This document shows positions 23,929 to 36,704 of a stretch of DNA of 64,000 nt, one piece after another. The notes beneath the pieces were generated by a model. The model had not been told where the DNA came from. It did no database searches and saw nothing but the letters and a program-made list of their open reading frames with translations. The stretch comes from Lumnitzera littorea. Lineage: Eukaryota > Streptophyta > Magnoliopsida > Myrtales > Combretaceae. Numbering within the stretch: position 1 is the stretch's first letter; each line of letters begins with the position of its first letter. Position numbers and translations under genes: made by a program. Location: assembly GCA_024138015.1 (NCBI GenBank), contig JAMXBB010000004.1:78191962-78255961 (forward strand), read 5' to 3'.

Positions 23929-26612
23929 CTTTAGTTGTGCAGAGAAATTCCAAAATTTTTATTGATTGTGTCGTGTCATGTGTCTACAAATGTCTAAACT
24001 GACAGGACACTGGCATGATATGGCGGCCTTAACTTCCTATTGCATCATCCACATTTGAAGTCATGATTCCCATAAATATACATGCCTAATCATGAAGAAA
24101 TAATTGGTTTATTGTTTACAGGTTTTCATAGATAGAACAATTAATACAAGCCCACAAAATTTCTTGACAGGATTGTGAAACATTAACTGCATCTTGGTTT
24201 GTTTTTAAATTCATTTGAAAGGGAAGCTCATGGACTAAGAGCGAGTTTAAAGTGCTCATGTTTTAAAAATTGGTAATGGGTAACACTTAAATATGCATGA
24301 TCTAATAGAGCCACTGACCATCAAATCATTGAGGTCATCATATTTTCTACTTGATATGGACCAATCTATGATTGTGAATTTGAACAACTATATTGTTGAG
24401 CTTATATGCAACAATAAGTATGAAACAACATAAAAATGTAATCCTTATCATTCCTTTCATTGTTGTTCTCATCATTTTTGTGCAAAAGGGATTTGCTTGA
24501 TAATGAAGCTAATAAATCACATTAGATAAGCCTCACATCTCATAATGAGTACTTTGAAGTTCACAGTATACAATCCAAAATTAGATGTACAAATGTCTGA
24601 AGATAGATACTGTGTCTCATGATATACTGAACAAAAGCTATTCATCAAAACACAAAATTGTCATGCATTCTCAAAATATCTCGATATCGATTATTAGTAA
24701 GTTTAAGCTTATCACACAAAGGGAAGCTTGGAATCGTGATGAACCTTCACTCATAGAGCATATATAAAAACACATGACATTTGTATGGTAATGTGATAGA
24801 TAGACATGATAGAAGGAAGCCATCCTATTAAGTCACTGACTAAATTATTGCGCTTTATGATTTTCATATTTAACACAGGATTATGTCTCTTATTTTAAAG
24901 TTCTAATGGATGGAATTATTGAAGCATAATCTCATTTTACCCAAAAAAAAAATCATTGAAGTATCTTAACAGTATACAAGGGGGGATCTCCATATGTTCC
25001 TGTTAATAGCTCCTTTTAATGCAGAGTACCAAGATTCAAATTTTCAATTGGTAGTTTGTTTTCAACATCTCAATTGGCCAAACAAGGTCAAAAAGAGCCA
25101 AACTACTTTGCCTTTTATTAATACCCAATACATGTCAAGCAAATACAAACTGTTTATGATTGATGGAAGTTGTCTTAGGAATTCATTATTACTGGCTATA
25201 TGAGGCACAACTGGTGGAGCATTTCAAAACTGTAAGACAGTAATGAAGTGCTGGATCAGTTCACTTTATTGCTATTGTATTTCTAATTTATACATAATAC
25301 ACAATTTGATATTGTTGCCCATAGAACAATAACTGAATCCAGCTATGATATTGTTTGTTTATTAGATGTCATTAATATCATTTATGATAACTCTTCTCAT
25401 AGATTAATATACTATTCATAAGTTGACATCAATGTATATAACTAGTCTATGTTAAAATCTAAATCACTAATTACAGCAATCTAATTCAGTCTGAATATTA
25501 ATGGAGGGATCATCAAGTGCAGGTATGGTAAATATTCCTTCTCAGCGCAGATTCATACATTTTCATAGAGATTACTCCATAAAGCTTAGCGTACCAATTG
25601 TACAGACTGCTTGTCTTAAAAATATTGATATTACATAAAATGACAACAAAAGTGCAAGATTTATATATGAGTATACTCCTGTGGCATGTGAAATTAGATA
25701 TTAATGACGTTATTGGATTATACAAGAAACCTTAGTATACATGGTAGCATAGTTATGTGTTGTTGCTAATAGCGATTATCAAAACTTTTACTATCATAAC
25801 CACTGTAAACAATCTTGAGCTGCTTCCCTTTCTGAAAAGAAGGAAGTGGGATAATGGATGTGATTTCAGTAAACTGTTGCATGAGCTGAGGCTCTTAGAA
25901 AGAAAGGTAGGATAATAGAAATAGAAACACTACCACCACCTGGCTTTTATCGAAGTGAAGCTTAAATTCCACGCCAGATTGCAGGCAGATGCCCTCAGCT
26001 TTGGCATTGATTTTTTCTCAACCATAATGTGGTTGGACTCAGTCGTAAGATTGTGCTATTGGACTGAGAATGTGATGACAATTGCTAGGAATTACCTGCC
26101 CCATGTCTGCTATCCACCTGGTTCTAATAATAGATGCCATTGGAAATATTACAACTTTGGACAAAAAACTTTCTTATTGGAAGTCTTGAGTATTAGTATA
26201 TGTACCATAATCATTGTGTTCAATTTAAGTGGAAATGAAAATCACCTCTGTTAGTCACTAAATAACAGAAGACAATGTCTTTGGTAAGTTTTCTTGTGAT
26301 TCTGGGTACAACTTTGCTGACTGTTTCTAGAAAAGTTCCCACCCTCCTTCCCCCTTGTCTGATGATGGTTTCTATATCCACAATGTTTTCTGAACTAGTT
26401 ATGTTCTACGATCCACTTTCATCTTCTGAATTTCTATGTATATATCCCGTGTATGTTGATATTCTTCTTTGTTTTGTACACGTTTTTTAATAATGAAAAT
26501 CTGAACTTATCAAACAAAATGTTGATATTCTTTTTTATCTTCTGTTGTGATGTTTGATGCTTTCAGGGATAAGCATTTCATTTGAGCTTGACAGCTTAAC
26601 GAAGGCTCTTAC

Positions 26613-28286
26613 ATGGATTTGGAAGTCAAAAACTTTGGAAAAGGTAATTTCTCAAAAATGTCTCAGGTTAATTTATCGCAAGAAAAATTATTCAAGTTGT
26701 ACAAGTATATTGAATTTTTTAATTATTTTCTTCCCCTTCAAAACCATTGGCGACATCATGGTGCTGTTTTCAATGGTGCTACTTATGCTTATCTTGGATG
26801 GCTATATGGGATACCTTGCAAATTGTAATATTTTTATATGAAAATTTATGCTATCTTCTTCCTTGGACTCGTGCAATTCTTTTCATTCATTTACTCCTTT
26901 TTCAAAATTTTTGCTTCTTTTTAGGACCCAGAGAACTAACTGGTGCTCTTGACCTCGTAAGTCGTTTCAAATTGTTGCCACACTTTGAGTTCTTCTGCAA
27001 GAAGTCACTACCTGTGTCAATTTCTGATGCGCACTATCTTCGAAATGTCGTGGGTGACTCAGAAGTGAGAAAAGGAGATGGAATGCAGCTAAATCAGCTA
27101 ATTCAACATACATCCTATTCTAGAAGTTCTGATGTGCAAATAAAACCCTTTGACCTTGATGTCCTTGGAGATGCCTTTCAACTGAAGGAAACTTATCCTG
27201 TGGAGTTGCCTTCGGTAAGCACTTTCTCAGACATATAATGCAGATATAACATATTCTCTTTAAATATCTAGCTTTTTTTTTGGCCATTTCCTTTTATTTC
27301 CTCAATGTGATGCCCAAGTAGTTTGATAGCAAGCTCTGCTGTCTGTCATATGCTGCTAATGGAGGGTCCTAGATTTGCCCTTTACTTTTCCAGGTGGAAA
27401 AGGGAATTCCAACATTTGCAGCAAAATCAAAAGGTGAATCAAAGGATAAAGAGAAACAGCATAAAAAGGATAAAAACAGGGATAAAGAGCAGAAGAAGCA
27501 CAAGCACTATCATAAAGATCGAAGTAAAGATAGGGACAAGGAGAAGAAGAAGGATAACCATGCAAATCCAATTGGTGATGCAATAAAAGGCCATGATAAG
27601 GTCAGATTTGAAACCCTTCTGTGTCTGCCTATTGTTGCTGAGAACAAAACAATTTTATGAAAAGAATGAAGGATCTTGTATTACTATTACTGGGTGTACT
27701 TTTCAAAGAACTGTTTAGTGTTTAGTCAAGTCCATGTCTGGACATTTGTGATTGGTATGAATGGCAGGTGAAAGGCAGAGGCTGCTTTTTTTTTTGAACA
27801 TGAGGCTAAGCATGGCTGATTTTCTTGAGATGTCCAAAAGAGAAATTGGACTTTATTGGAAAGGGGAATACTACTTTTTCTCTTGTTTTCTTGGTTTTAT
27901 TGTTTTTGTGACACAATAAAAAAAGAAAATGTTGTACTGGAAGACAATTTACAAAGAAGGATCAGTGATCTTTTTGTTCTGATGATCAAACATGAGAATG
28001 ATAATGATGTGCAGTTCATCTTCTGTAATTGCAGAAAAGGAAGTATGATGGTGATGCAGATCTTAACGGCATGCACACTCACAGGAAAAGTAAGGTAAAT
28101 AATTTGGGGTGATTTAGTTATTTGTCTTGTTATCCCCAATACGTTGGTCATCCAATGATGTTCTCAATGCTGTTGCCTTATTTATCATGTGGATCTATTC
28201 TTTTGCATTATTAGATTTCTTTCTGTAATTTGTTACAGAAAAGTTCAAAACGTAACGAGAAGAATGGATTGAAAGTAGCACCTTGA
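26613..28286 (+). CDS. MED19: Mediator of RNA polymerase II transcription subunit 19 (MED19)
   Basis: Five exons join in frame: 26613-26643, 26925-27214, 27394-27600, 28035-28094 and 28239-28286, giving 211 residues. Every intron is GT-AG. Exon 1 encodes MDLEVKNFGK and the split codon restores GPREL. Exon 2 has the conserved core: LDLVSRFKLLPHFEFFCKKS, then SDAHYLRNVVGDSEVRKGDG, MQLNQLIQ and IKPFDLDVL. Exon 3 is a Lys/Asp/His-rich low-complexity tail (KEKQHKKDKNRDKEQKKHKH) and exons 4-5 end KRKYDGDADLNG, then KSSKRNEKNGLKVAP. Order and length match plant MED19a (about 220 residues in Arabidopsis, as I recall). MED19 is a nuclear subunit of the Mediator complex that connects transcription factors to RNA polymerase II; Arabidopsis MED19a is also a reported downy mildew effector target. 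The start is the first ATG after the leader. No damage is visible; the gene looks functional. Confidence 0.93.
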
Positions 28287-28560
28287 TTACCTCAATTTGG
28301 TTACATGTCCCATTAGTGCATGTACATTACTCTTCAAAATTTCAAGTGGCTCCGAGGCTTATTTTCCCTTCTCCATTGAAGGAACTGAGGTATCCACCAA
28401 TCTGGATTTGCATAGAGGAACTGCTTTTGCATGCCTTTGAATGAAATGCCCTCTATTTTTCCTGGTTTTTGATTCTAAATGAAAGTATTCCTGTGGATGG
28501 TGATTTTTACTGGATTGTAGTGGAAAATTTACCCTTAGACACTGCCACTGGGTTGAAAGA

Positions 28561-28566
28561 AATAAA
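28561..28566 (+). terminator. Poly(A) signal of MED19
   Basis: An AATAAA lies 275 bases after the stop codon. It would give a 3' UTR of about 300 bases, ordinary for a plant gene. Plant signals are loose, so other sites may be used. Confidence 0.5.
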
Positions 28567-28586
28567 ATGCCATCCCTTTAGTTTTG

Positions 28587-31500
28587 TTTTTAGTTGACTA
28601 GTTCCAGTTGGAGGTATATCTCTCTGAGTTTAATAATTAGAATTATGAGATCTCATGATTCATATATGCATTTATGTGTTCATGATTGCGATACTAGTGA
28701 AGTGCTTGTTGCCTTTTAACTCATTGGCTTTAAGAATAAGATCCCTTGATTCTTGGAGATTGCTGTTATCCTTTTCATTCTTTTAGACCATCCATATGAG
28801 TAATACCTTATTCATTTTACGTAATCTCAACTGGACCTATTTGTTATTACCCTTGTTATAGTAAAAGGTGATTCTCTTTCCTGACTACTGTATGTTGAAC
28901 AGAATTTGAACCATTCTCTGCATCAACTCCCTGCCAGGGTCTCATAGCACTTCTTCTCAAATTCATTTTGCATTCTCAGTTTTACCTTTCCAACTGTCGA
29001 CACTTTTCATCAGTGCTGCCATTTCAAGGTCTAACATCTTCCATTCTTAACTTTATTGTTGCTGGTCAACCCTGCAAAGGAGTTTATTATTGATGACTAT
29101 TTTGTTCATTGACATAATTGAGAAAATGCATGAATAGAATTCCTCCTCCCCAACTATTGAGATTAGCCTTCAAAAGCTTGGTTGGTCAAGGTTATATCTT
29201 GGGATAAATGTCATTTAGATGAAATTTGTTAAAGTTTTAGTTGCAAGCATCTGGTAGTTTGGGGATGAAACTTCTCTACATCAACCAACCAATTATGTGT
29301 CATCATGTACGAAGAATAGTTTAGTCATACATAAGTATGGACACATATGATGATACCCAGGGGATTTGGAAAGTTTTGTTTATAGTTTGGTATTATTCCA
29401 TGGTCACCTTGACCTGCTTCTGTAGGGCTACTGGTTATTCATTTTGTGGCCTTGCTAGCCTTGCCATGCAGCTTTGACATGTATTTCTGAGCTTGCTCTG
29501 ATGTTCTTTTGCTAGATGTGCGACTAGACATGTTATTTCTCTATAGTTAATTATTGCTTTTGTTAAGAATCTGCTGCCTTTTCTCTTGTTTTATTTTGAT
29601 CGATTATCATCCTTTCCTTCCTTTTTTCCTTTTCTTTCTTTTGTTCTTTGCAGAGCAGTCTATGAAGGTAGAAAATCAACCTTTAGAGAGTACTCAAGAG
29701 TACGGTAGAAACACAGATGAGAAGTGAATTGAGTTTTTGTCAAAGCAGAGATATATAACTGGGACTGATTCTCCCCAGTTTTATGCTGGATTGGAGGCCA
29801 GAGGTAGGCAATTACATTCGTACGAGTTGTAAATCATTAACCTTTATAGTTGAGTTGGTCTAGGATTCCCATTACTAGAAATGGAGGGAGGAGGCTGAAG
29901 GTGATGTGTACAGTTTTTGCTTTTGTTTTGTTTTTCCCCTCTTTCTTTCTTTTTCTTTTTTGGGGATAAGTAGGAACCCTTCTAAACAATTGCAACATTA
30001 TATAAATTCTGTTGTGGCTAATTGATAAGATTAGTTTCTTACCACCTCAGCAGCAGGGGCTGAGCGAGTGAAAATCCCTGTGAAGTTGCACGAGGATTAA
30101 GCTTACAAGATTTGCTGTCTTCTTTTGGTGGGAAATATTAACAATCCTTGTAGTAAGAACAGATTTTTGGTTGAACTCTTATCCAATAAGAAGATGCTTA
30201 TCTTGATGCATATAGTAGAGTTGGTTGACACTTGTGAGTTAAATTCAAATAAGTCACAAAGTCATCAATTTTTTTAGTAAGTCAGACATGATAATAACAT
30301 TATGAAATGAACTTCTTCAAGTAGGTATGTGGAGAAAAATTGGCAGGTTGTATCCATGTTTATGCGGCATTACGTAATTGAAACATATTCTCAAGCACTT
30401 ACCAATTTTAAATCGACCCCAAATGTATTCTTAGACTAATTTAATATTTGAGTAATCTTGTTCCTCGGGTGATTATGGGGCATTAGGGAGATAAATATAG
30501 TAATAAGCAGAAAAATCCCGTTGCGGGGTCTCTCTAAACATGCAAAGTTAGAAATTAGAATTATCCTGAAAAGGAAACTAGTATTGCTTGTATTTTAGGT
30601 GAAATTTGATTGAAGTTTTCTGTTTTCTTCAGATATAATTTGGGCTCTTAAGGTGTTCAGTAACTTCTGTTTTAAAAGCACTGGAATTATATTTCTTAAT
30701 CGATTCTGTAACTTGTTCATTCAAGTCTGTTGCTAATTTGGGCTCTCTCTCTCTTATAGCACAAGACAACCTCTTGTTTCTTTCGGTTACACCCGATAAT
30801 CCTGAGGGAGATGTAACTCTTGTTTGTCGTTGAGGAGAACTCTATATGCTTATTTTAAAACGGCTATTGTCTCTTTTCCCCTCTTTTCCCCTCTCCTGCC
30901 AGCTCTGTTTTCGTTTAATTGGCCTGACTGGTTATGTTCTGTTGCTGCTTTAAATTAATATTCGAACCTCTAGAACCTCCATCTTGTGAACGTTATCATA
31001 ATTGTTTGATCTTCAAGCTAAGGAGTTATTAGTTTGACATTCAGGTAAGCCTTGGAAAATTGGAATACCTAATTCAGTTTGAACTTCTAGATTCGTATGT
31101 TGTTAATTAAGTTTGAACTTCCAGATTCGTATGTTAAATAACTTCCTGTCTTTACCTGATCCTAGGAGGTACATGCAACATAGTTGGTCGATAATCTGAT
31201 AGAAACTAGAAATATTGAGAGGAGGTGCAAGTTATGCCTTTTTATGTCTATTGAAATACCGATCTCATGCTTTGTGCCTAGTCATCTGTAATTATAGTTT
31301 TAGTTTGTGCAAATAAGCATTTGCCAGCCTATGTCAAAAGAAAAGCGACTTAAGTTGGGCATTTTTGGGTGGAACTGGTCAATTTTATTCCGTTAATGTA
31401 TCATCCAGCTAGACAAAACGAATAGAAACTTCTTGATGATTATTTAATACATCCTCCTTCACGACCAAAATACTGCAAGCATGTGGTAGAATCGTGCCTC

Positions 31501-34500
31501 TTGCGAAGGAAACAAACCTAATTAGATATTGCTCCTAGGGAAGGAGGTAATGACAAGATAATACATGGAATTCAAAGACATTATTGGCACATGATGTACG
31601 GGAATCAAGTTGTTCCCATGTGAAAGAGAGCTTAGTCCAACTTGAATGAGAGCTAACCGACATCAAGTGCTTTCGATGTTGACAGATAAACTTCCAAAAT
31701 GGGTAGAGGAAATATCATATAATATCACAAGTGAGAACGCCATGATTGTTGGCTCATAGATATATAAAATTGAAAATGTTAAATTAATGTACGTACACAT
31801 TGATAGGTTAAATGAAAAAAAAATAAAAAATTGATATATTATTATATTTATATATGTAATATAATTTTATAACATTATGATTCTCTTCTAAACTTTTTAG
31901 AAGTATTTGAGTTTATCGAATCCATGTCTTATTACTATATAATATCGTTTGTTGGACACTAATCATCACACGATAGACTTTAGCAAAAGGGTCCTATCCT
32001 TTACTGTAAAATAGAATGTACTATGGTATATTCAACCAACTTTCACTATGTTGGTTTTCCTCGTGATGTCCTACCATCATTCATCATGCAGGGACAAGGT
32101 AGCAGAATTACCACAACAACGTAAAATGAAGTAGTTAATAGTTGCTCCAATCCATTTGTTAACGTAGCAAATATTTTAGGATATTATGTTTCTATATATT
32201 TATAGGAAACTTATAAAAATACAGTTTGTGTTTTGCTGCTTCAACATTCGAAATGAGTCTATGCTTTTTAATTTTTCAACAATGGCATGATCTGTACTCT
32301 TTTTCATTTAAGATTGTCAAATATTGAGTTAAAATTTTAATGGATATGCATGCGATTCATAGAAATTCCAATATCATACACACACAAATAAGAGAATTCA
32401 AAATTCCAATATCATAAGCCCTTTCTTATATCTGATTTAGTTCTTTTTTTTTTTTTTTTCCTCCCTTTCCGGGGTTTAGAGAAGAAAGAAAGAAAGAAAA
32501 AAAAAAAGTAAATGTCAATTAATTGCAAAAGGGTCAAAACAAGTGTTATATTTTTATATTCTCTTTTTTTTTTTTTTATAAATAAGATATATGACTGTTG
32601 TTGAAAAGTATATAAAAGATTTTCCTTTCAAATTCATACTATTTAGCGCATCCATTTAACTTAAATAAGAAGTAGTAAAGTGTGCATTGAATTTCTCAAA
32701 TTTTTGTTTTCACTGGACCGAATGCTAAATTACTAGACCATCCATGTTTTTTTCCCCTCCCTTTTAGATTTCATCCTTTAATCGGCTCGCTATCCTAAGA
32801 AATTATGTCCATTAATATTTTTTCTAAAGAAACTCTGTTCTTTCTTTTTCTTTTCCCATTTTCCTGCTCCTTCTCCTTTTCTTTTTTCCAAAGAAAAACT
32901 ATGCTTTTCAAAAGCCTATTTTTGCATGGACAAATTCAAGACACTTTATAGGGTCGCGGCTCCGAATCCAATCCACGAGAAAGTTTCGTCAGGAAACAAG
33001 ATAATTAGGTTAGGTATTATCGTAAAGGTAAAACCCTTACATTTGACCATAATTCATGTGTTTATAAAGCAACAACTAAGTTGATTCTGGTTTCACATAT
33101 GTATATATATGTGTGTACATATAAACTTTATGGTATACTATCATGTTCATTACCTTAACTTATGTTAATACAATTTTACACCAAATTAATGTCGCTACCT
33201 AGTGTTTTTCAATTATTGACTATTAACTCAATTATCATAGAAAACCAATAATATATAACCCAAATGCTAGATAACTGAATGGATAAGGAAACAATTTTTG
33301 AATATTTTAATCCACGAAAAACAGTCGAATAAAACAAAAGAATATAACTATCCCAGAACCAGAAGTGACTTAGAGTAATCATATGATCCATTAGCAGCTT
33401 AATCCAATTTTCGTGGGAAGCAATCATTCCTGACATTTAATAGCCACATCTAGCGTCCTTATTAAGCAGCAATCATTATTATTATTATTATTTTTCTCCT
33501 CCTCGTAGAGATCAGTGATCTCTTTCGACAACAAAGAATAATTTACAGGGGCTTACTATATTTACACTGCCCACTGCTAATTTTGGTAGATTATTGGACA
33601 ACGATTTTTGAGAATTTGGGTGTATTTGTGCTGGCGAGATCGCATTTAATTCAGTAACTGATATTTGAAACATTTAGAGTTGAATGCTTTTTTTTTTGTG
33701 TCTATAGACAAACCTACACTAGACATATCATACTCACTAAATCTTTAGTGGTCCTTTACGATGATGGAGATATGCTTGAATATCACGCATTTTAACAAAT
33801 ATTCCGCAAACTTTTATTTGAAAAAGATGAATATCACGCACTAGATGCATTTTGAATATATATTCGGTATGCCGGCCTTTCTGGTTCAATAATGTCTCAA
33901 GTTCCATTTTTTTTTTACTTTTTTTTTTTTTTAGGTTAATTTAGTGTCTCATGAATATTCATTATTACGTTATATAAGATACGTTATAGATGATCACGAG
34001 GAAACCTAACCCTTGATTTATCTAATTTGACCGAGTTCTTGTTCTTCAATGTCTATATATATTATTTAAGACGGTCAACGAGAATATTTGTTACTTTAAG
34101 ACAACACTAACGTTCAAAAACAAAACGGCAGCGGCTAAGCTGAAATAATCAGCAAGTTTAAAGACATTTTATTTAGGCTCGGGTTTGGTTAATTACATGA
34201 TATAAGAAGATCTCATGGAATCCAAGTCGCTTTTGTTCTTAATAGGAGCTTAGTGATCGCATGAGACAATTGATCATATAACGTTCATTGGAAGCTGCAA
34301 ATGATAATTATTTGTTAATTGCTAAGCTCTTAACAAAAATAACAGTAACTTTGATTCGATGGATATATATATATATAACCCATCATGGAATTAACAAAAA
34401 CGTGTCCTTATACCTATCCCTTTTACAATGGAAATTCAAATAAATATGCTCGTAATCGAAGCTTTAGCTGTAAATATAAGCTTGTATAAAGCATGCTAGC

Positions 34501-35999
34501 AATTAAATATTAGTAACTATACCTCAATTTAATAGTCTAAGGACATGCAATAACCATTTACATCTTGTTTGTTTCAGTATAATGTAATTATAGATGTTTT
34601 AGCTAGAATAGTAAGTGAGCTTCATGTTAATTTAATGTGTATATCATATGTCCACTCCACCTTTGATTAAACAGTGTCGTCTTAGATTTCCCAGAATCTA
34701 ATATATGTATTTGTTCCAAACCTTTGCAGACATTATGTTTCTAAGGAAAAGAAAGGAGTAGAAAAAGGATAATAGTGATAAAGAAAAGGAGTGGTATCCC
34801 AATCTCTTTATGCATAAAAATTGTAGAACATAAATGAACGAACAGATACAAAAGATATTGCATGCATCTGAACTTTTGTGGCTTTTTATAATCCTTCAAC
34901 TTTTGTGATGGAATCTCACTATCAAATGCCCTTGTTGTCTTATAAGCGCCTAAGTGTTGAAGAATATATATAAATAGGTGACGAAAAGTATATTAAAGAT
35001 CTGAAAGAGGTAAATGAAAAACGTAACAAAAAGCAGTTTCTAATTTAGATACTGTTTCTACATATATCTTAATATATTTAATTTATGGGACAATCTATGT
35101 GTATTGAATCCTTTTTAGAACTGGTGTCTTTTAGTATATTTGTAAGATTTGATTGTAATTGTGAAAAAATTCAAAACTTATATAAGAAAGAATAATTATT
35201 GACTTTAGAACACAATTGATTTGTAATTGTGCTTTATGATTAGTAAAAAATGGATTTCATATGACTTTGAACATAATTGCCTTTTTAAATCATAGTTACT
35301 AGATCCGATCGAAATCGGAGACTTATATAGATTGTTGGAAAAGAAAGTGATTATCTATATCTTGTGGTATTCATGTGGCAAGCTATGTTTGGTAGAACTA
35401 GTTATTTCATTGAATAGTTTGAAAGAATTACTGAAATAGAAAAAGCTAGTCACTAAAGAAATCACCATAAAAATAAAAAAAAAACTTAAAACCCCAATTT
35501 GTGGAAGTCGTTTGATCTCATGGGTTACACAATGGCTAGTGATGCCACTCTTAGAGGGAGACAATTGCCCCCCTATAGGGTAAGCATTCATGGAATACGA
35601 CAACTTATATTGGTGAGTCATACAGCCTATATGATTTATGGTGAGTGATTATTTGGTGTTGATGGTTATAACCTAACCTAAATGACAAGTTATTAGCCAC
35701 CATCCTCCATTGAGAAGAAATGAAATAATGAAAATTGGCAAAAGTACATAGATTTTGATTAATATGAAAAAAATTTCTTGAATAGCTGGCAACCTAATAA
35801 CTCAGCAAATTACGATATCACTAAGTGAGTGGTGATGTGACCCATTTACCAATAATTTGAGTTGCACCACCTCCTGCAAGATAGATTAGTTAACAACACT
35901 ATAATGGATATAGGTTCCTCAAAGGTAGCCGTTGTGATCCATTGATGAGGGCCTAGGGTATTTCTTGTTAATATTGATTTTTTTTTCCTATATGCATAT
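28587..35999. other. Intergenic stretch between MED19 and the Tat element
   Basis: Apart from the possible exon at 29656-29803 I see no supported gene. Sequence to about 31100 is less AT-rich and has splice-like sites (for example at 30775), so it could hold more transcribed sequence. From 31700 on it is AT-rich with poly-A/T and (at)n tracts (for example 32445-32520, 33905-33935). The minus-strand open stretches at 33209-33436 and 35355-35621 have no recognised domain. Confidence 0.4.
29656..29803 (+). other. Possible alternative or 3' UTR exon downstream of MED19
   Basis: A pyrimidine-rich tract (ctttcttttgttctttgcagag) ends in usable acceptors at 29653 and 29655, and an exon-like stretch ends at the donor gag|gtaggc (29803/29804). 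From 29656 a frame compatible with the phase-0 end of exon 4 reads QSMKVENQPLESTQEYGRN, then TDEK and stop (29725-29727). It could be an alternative last coding exon of MED19 or a spliced 3' UTR exon. No RNA evidence is available. Confidence 0.3.
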
Positions 36000-36660
36000 T
36001 GTAGAGGACTAAAAATTATTATGTTAGTTATTGGGATAAGTCAATTATTTATTTAGGCTTGACTCATTGGGTTAGGTGATAGGGCCTAAAGAGTTTAGTT
36101 CATTTTGGGATGATTCAGGGAGATTTGGTTTGGTAGGCATGGAATAGGGATTGTTGGATTGGCCCGTTTGCCTTTAACTTTTCTCAGGTAGACTTATGTA
36201 CTTATAAGGAAGGTTATTGGCTTTGGGCTCATTAGTTAGCTTATTCTGGATAACCATGAATTGAGCAAAGTTCCATCTCATCTATTGATCACTTAGATAA
36301 TCTGATGGATACTATCATACTTAAGAGTCTACAAATACCCAGTATTTCCTCATCATAAAGAACTCTTAAAGAGATTGGAGAAACGGTGTTCCATTGTGAA
36401 AACTCTACTCTCTAAGATCAAATTGTGTTTAGGCGAAGAATTGATCTTATTTGCTTGAGCTATAAGGTGAACGTCTAAGGTCTCCTAAGGCTGCTTTGTC
36501 TATTATTTGTGCATTTGGAACTCTGAGATTACTTATTCTTTTTTGCCTTATTTTTACCTAATCATCCTTTCAGGTGATAGTCTCACATCACTTCTTTAAA
36601 GCCATGTGTAGTATGCTATTTATACAGTACGCATGTGACCACTCTGATTAAACCCTTACA
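36000..36660 (+). repeat. 5' LTR of the Tat element
   Basis: It matches 44564-45223 along its whole length with many transitions, for example at both ends, gacttgactca/ggtttgactca, and tataaggaaggttattggct shared exactly. It would have carried the promoter; a clear TATA was not picked out. Confidence 0.93.
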
Positions 36661-36669
36661 TCTATATTT

Positions 36670-36687
36670 TGGTGACTCTACTGGGGA
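36670..36687 (+). other. Primer binding site of the Tat element
   Basis: The sequence tggtgactctactgggga lies 9 bp after the LTR end. It resembles the tRNA-Arg-type PBS of Tat/Ogre elements rather than the tRNA-Met PBS of the other elements in this window. Confidence 0.7.
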
Positions 36688-36704
36688 AGAGTGATCCTAA
36701 AGAC

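Larger units (their letters stand above)
20423..26566 (+). other. Proposed 6.1-kb intron in the MED19 5' UTR
   Basis: This stretch begins gtcagt and ends tttgatgctttcag, both good splice signals. It has no supported coding exon. It holds a (AT)16 tract (22335-22366), an acaca/caca-rich stretch near 23530-23660, and a copia-type LTR end with PBS (23917). The plus-strand open stretches at 23497, 24585, 24994, 25955 and 26275 look like chance frames. There may be additional non-coding exons that I cannot see. Confidence 0.45.

Noticed and set aside
26747..27238. 163-codon open stretch as a single-exon gene
   Set aside because: Only its second part (from GPREL) is real. The first part is intron 1, and a GT-AG intron joins MDLEVKNFGK to GPREL in frame.
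27323..27586. Open stretches overlapping MED19 exon 3 in other frames and on the minus strand
   Set aside because: They are shadows of the Lys/Asp-rich coding exon and do not fit the splice structure.
35355..35621. 88-codon minus-strand open stretch with a hydrophobic segment
   Set aside because: A possible membrane segment alone is not enough; there is no family match and no promoter or splice support.
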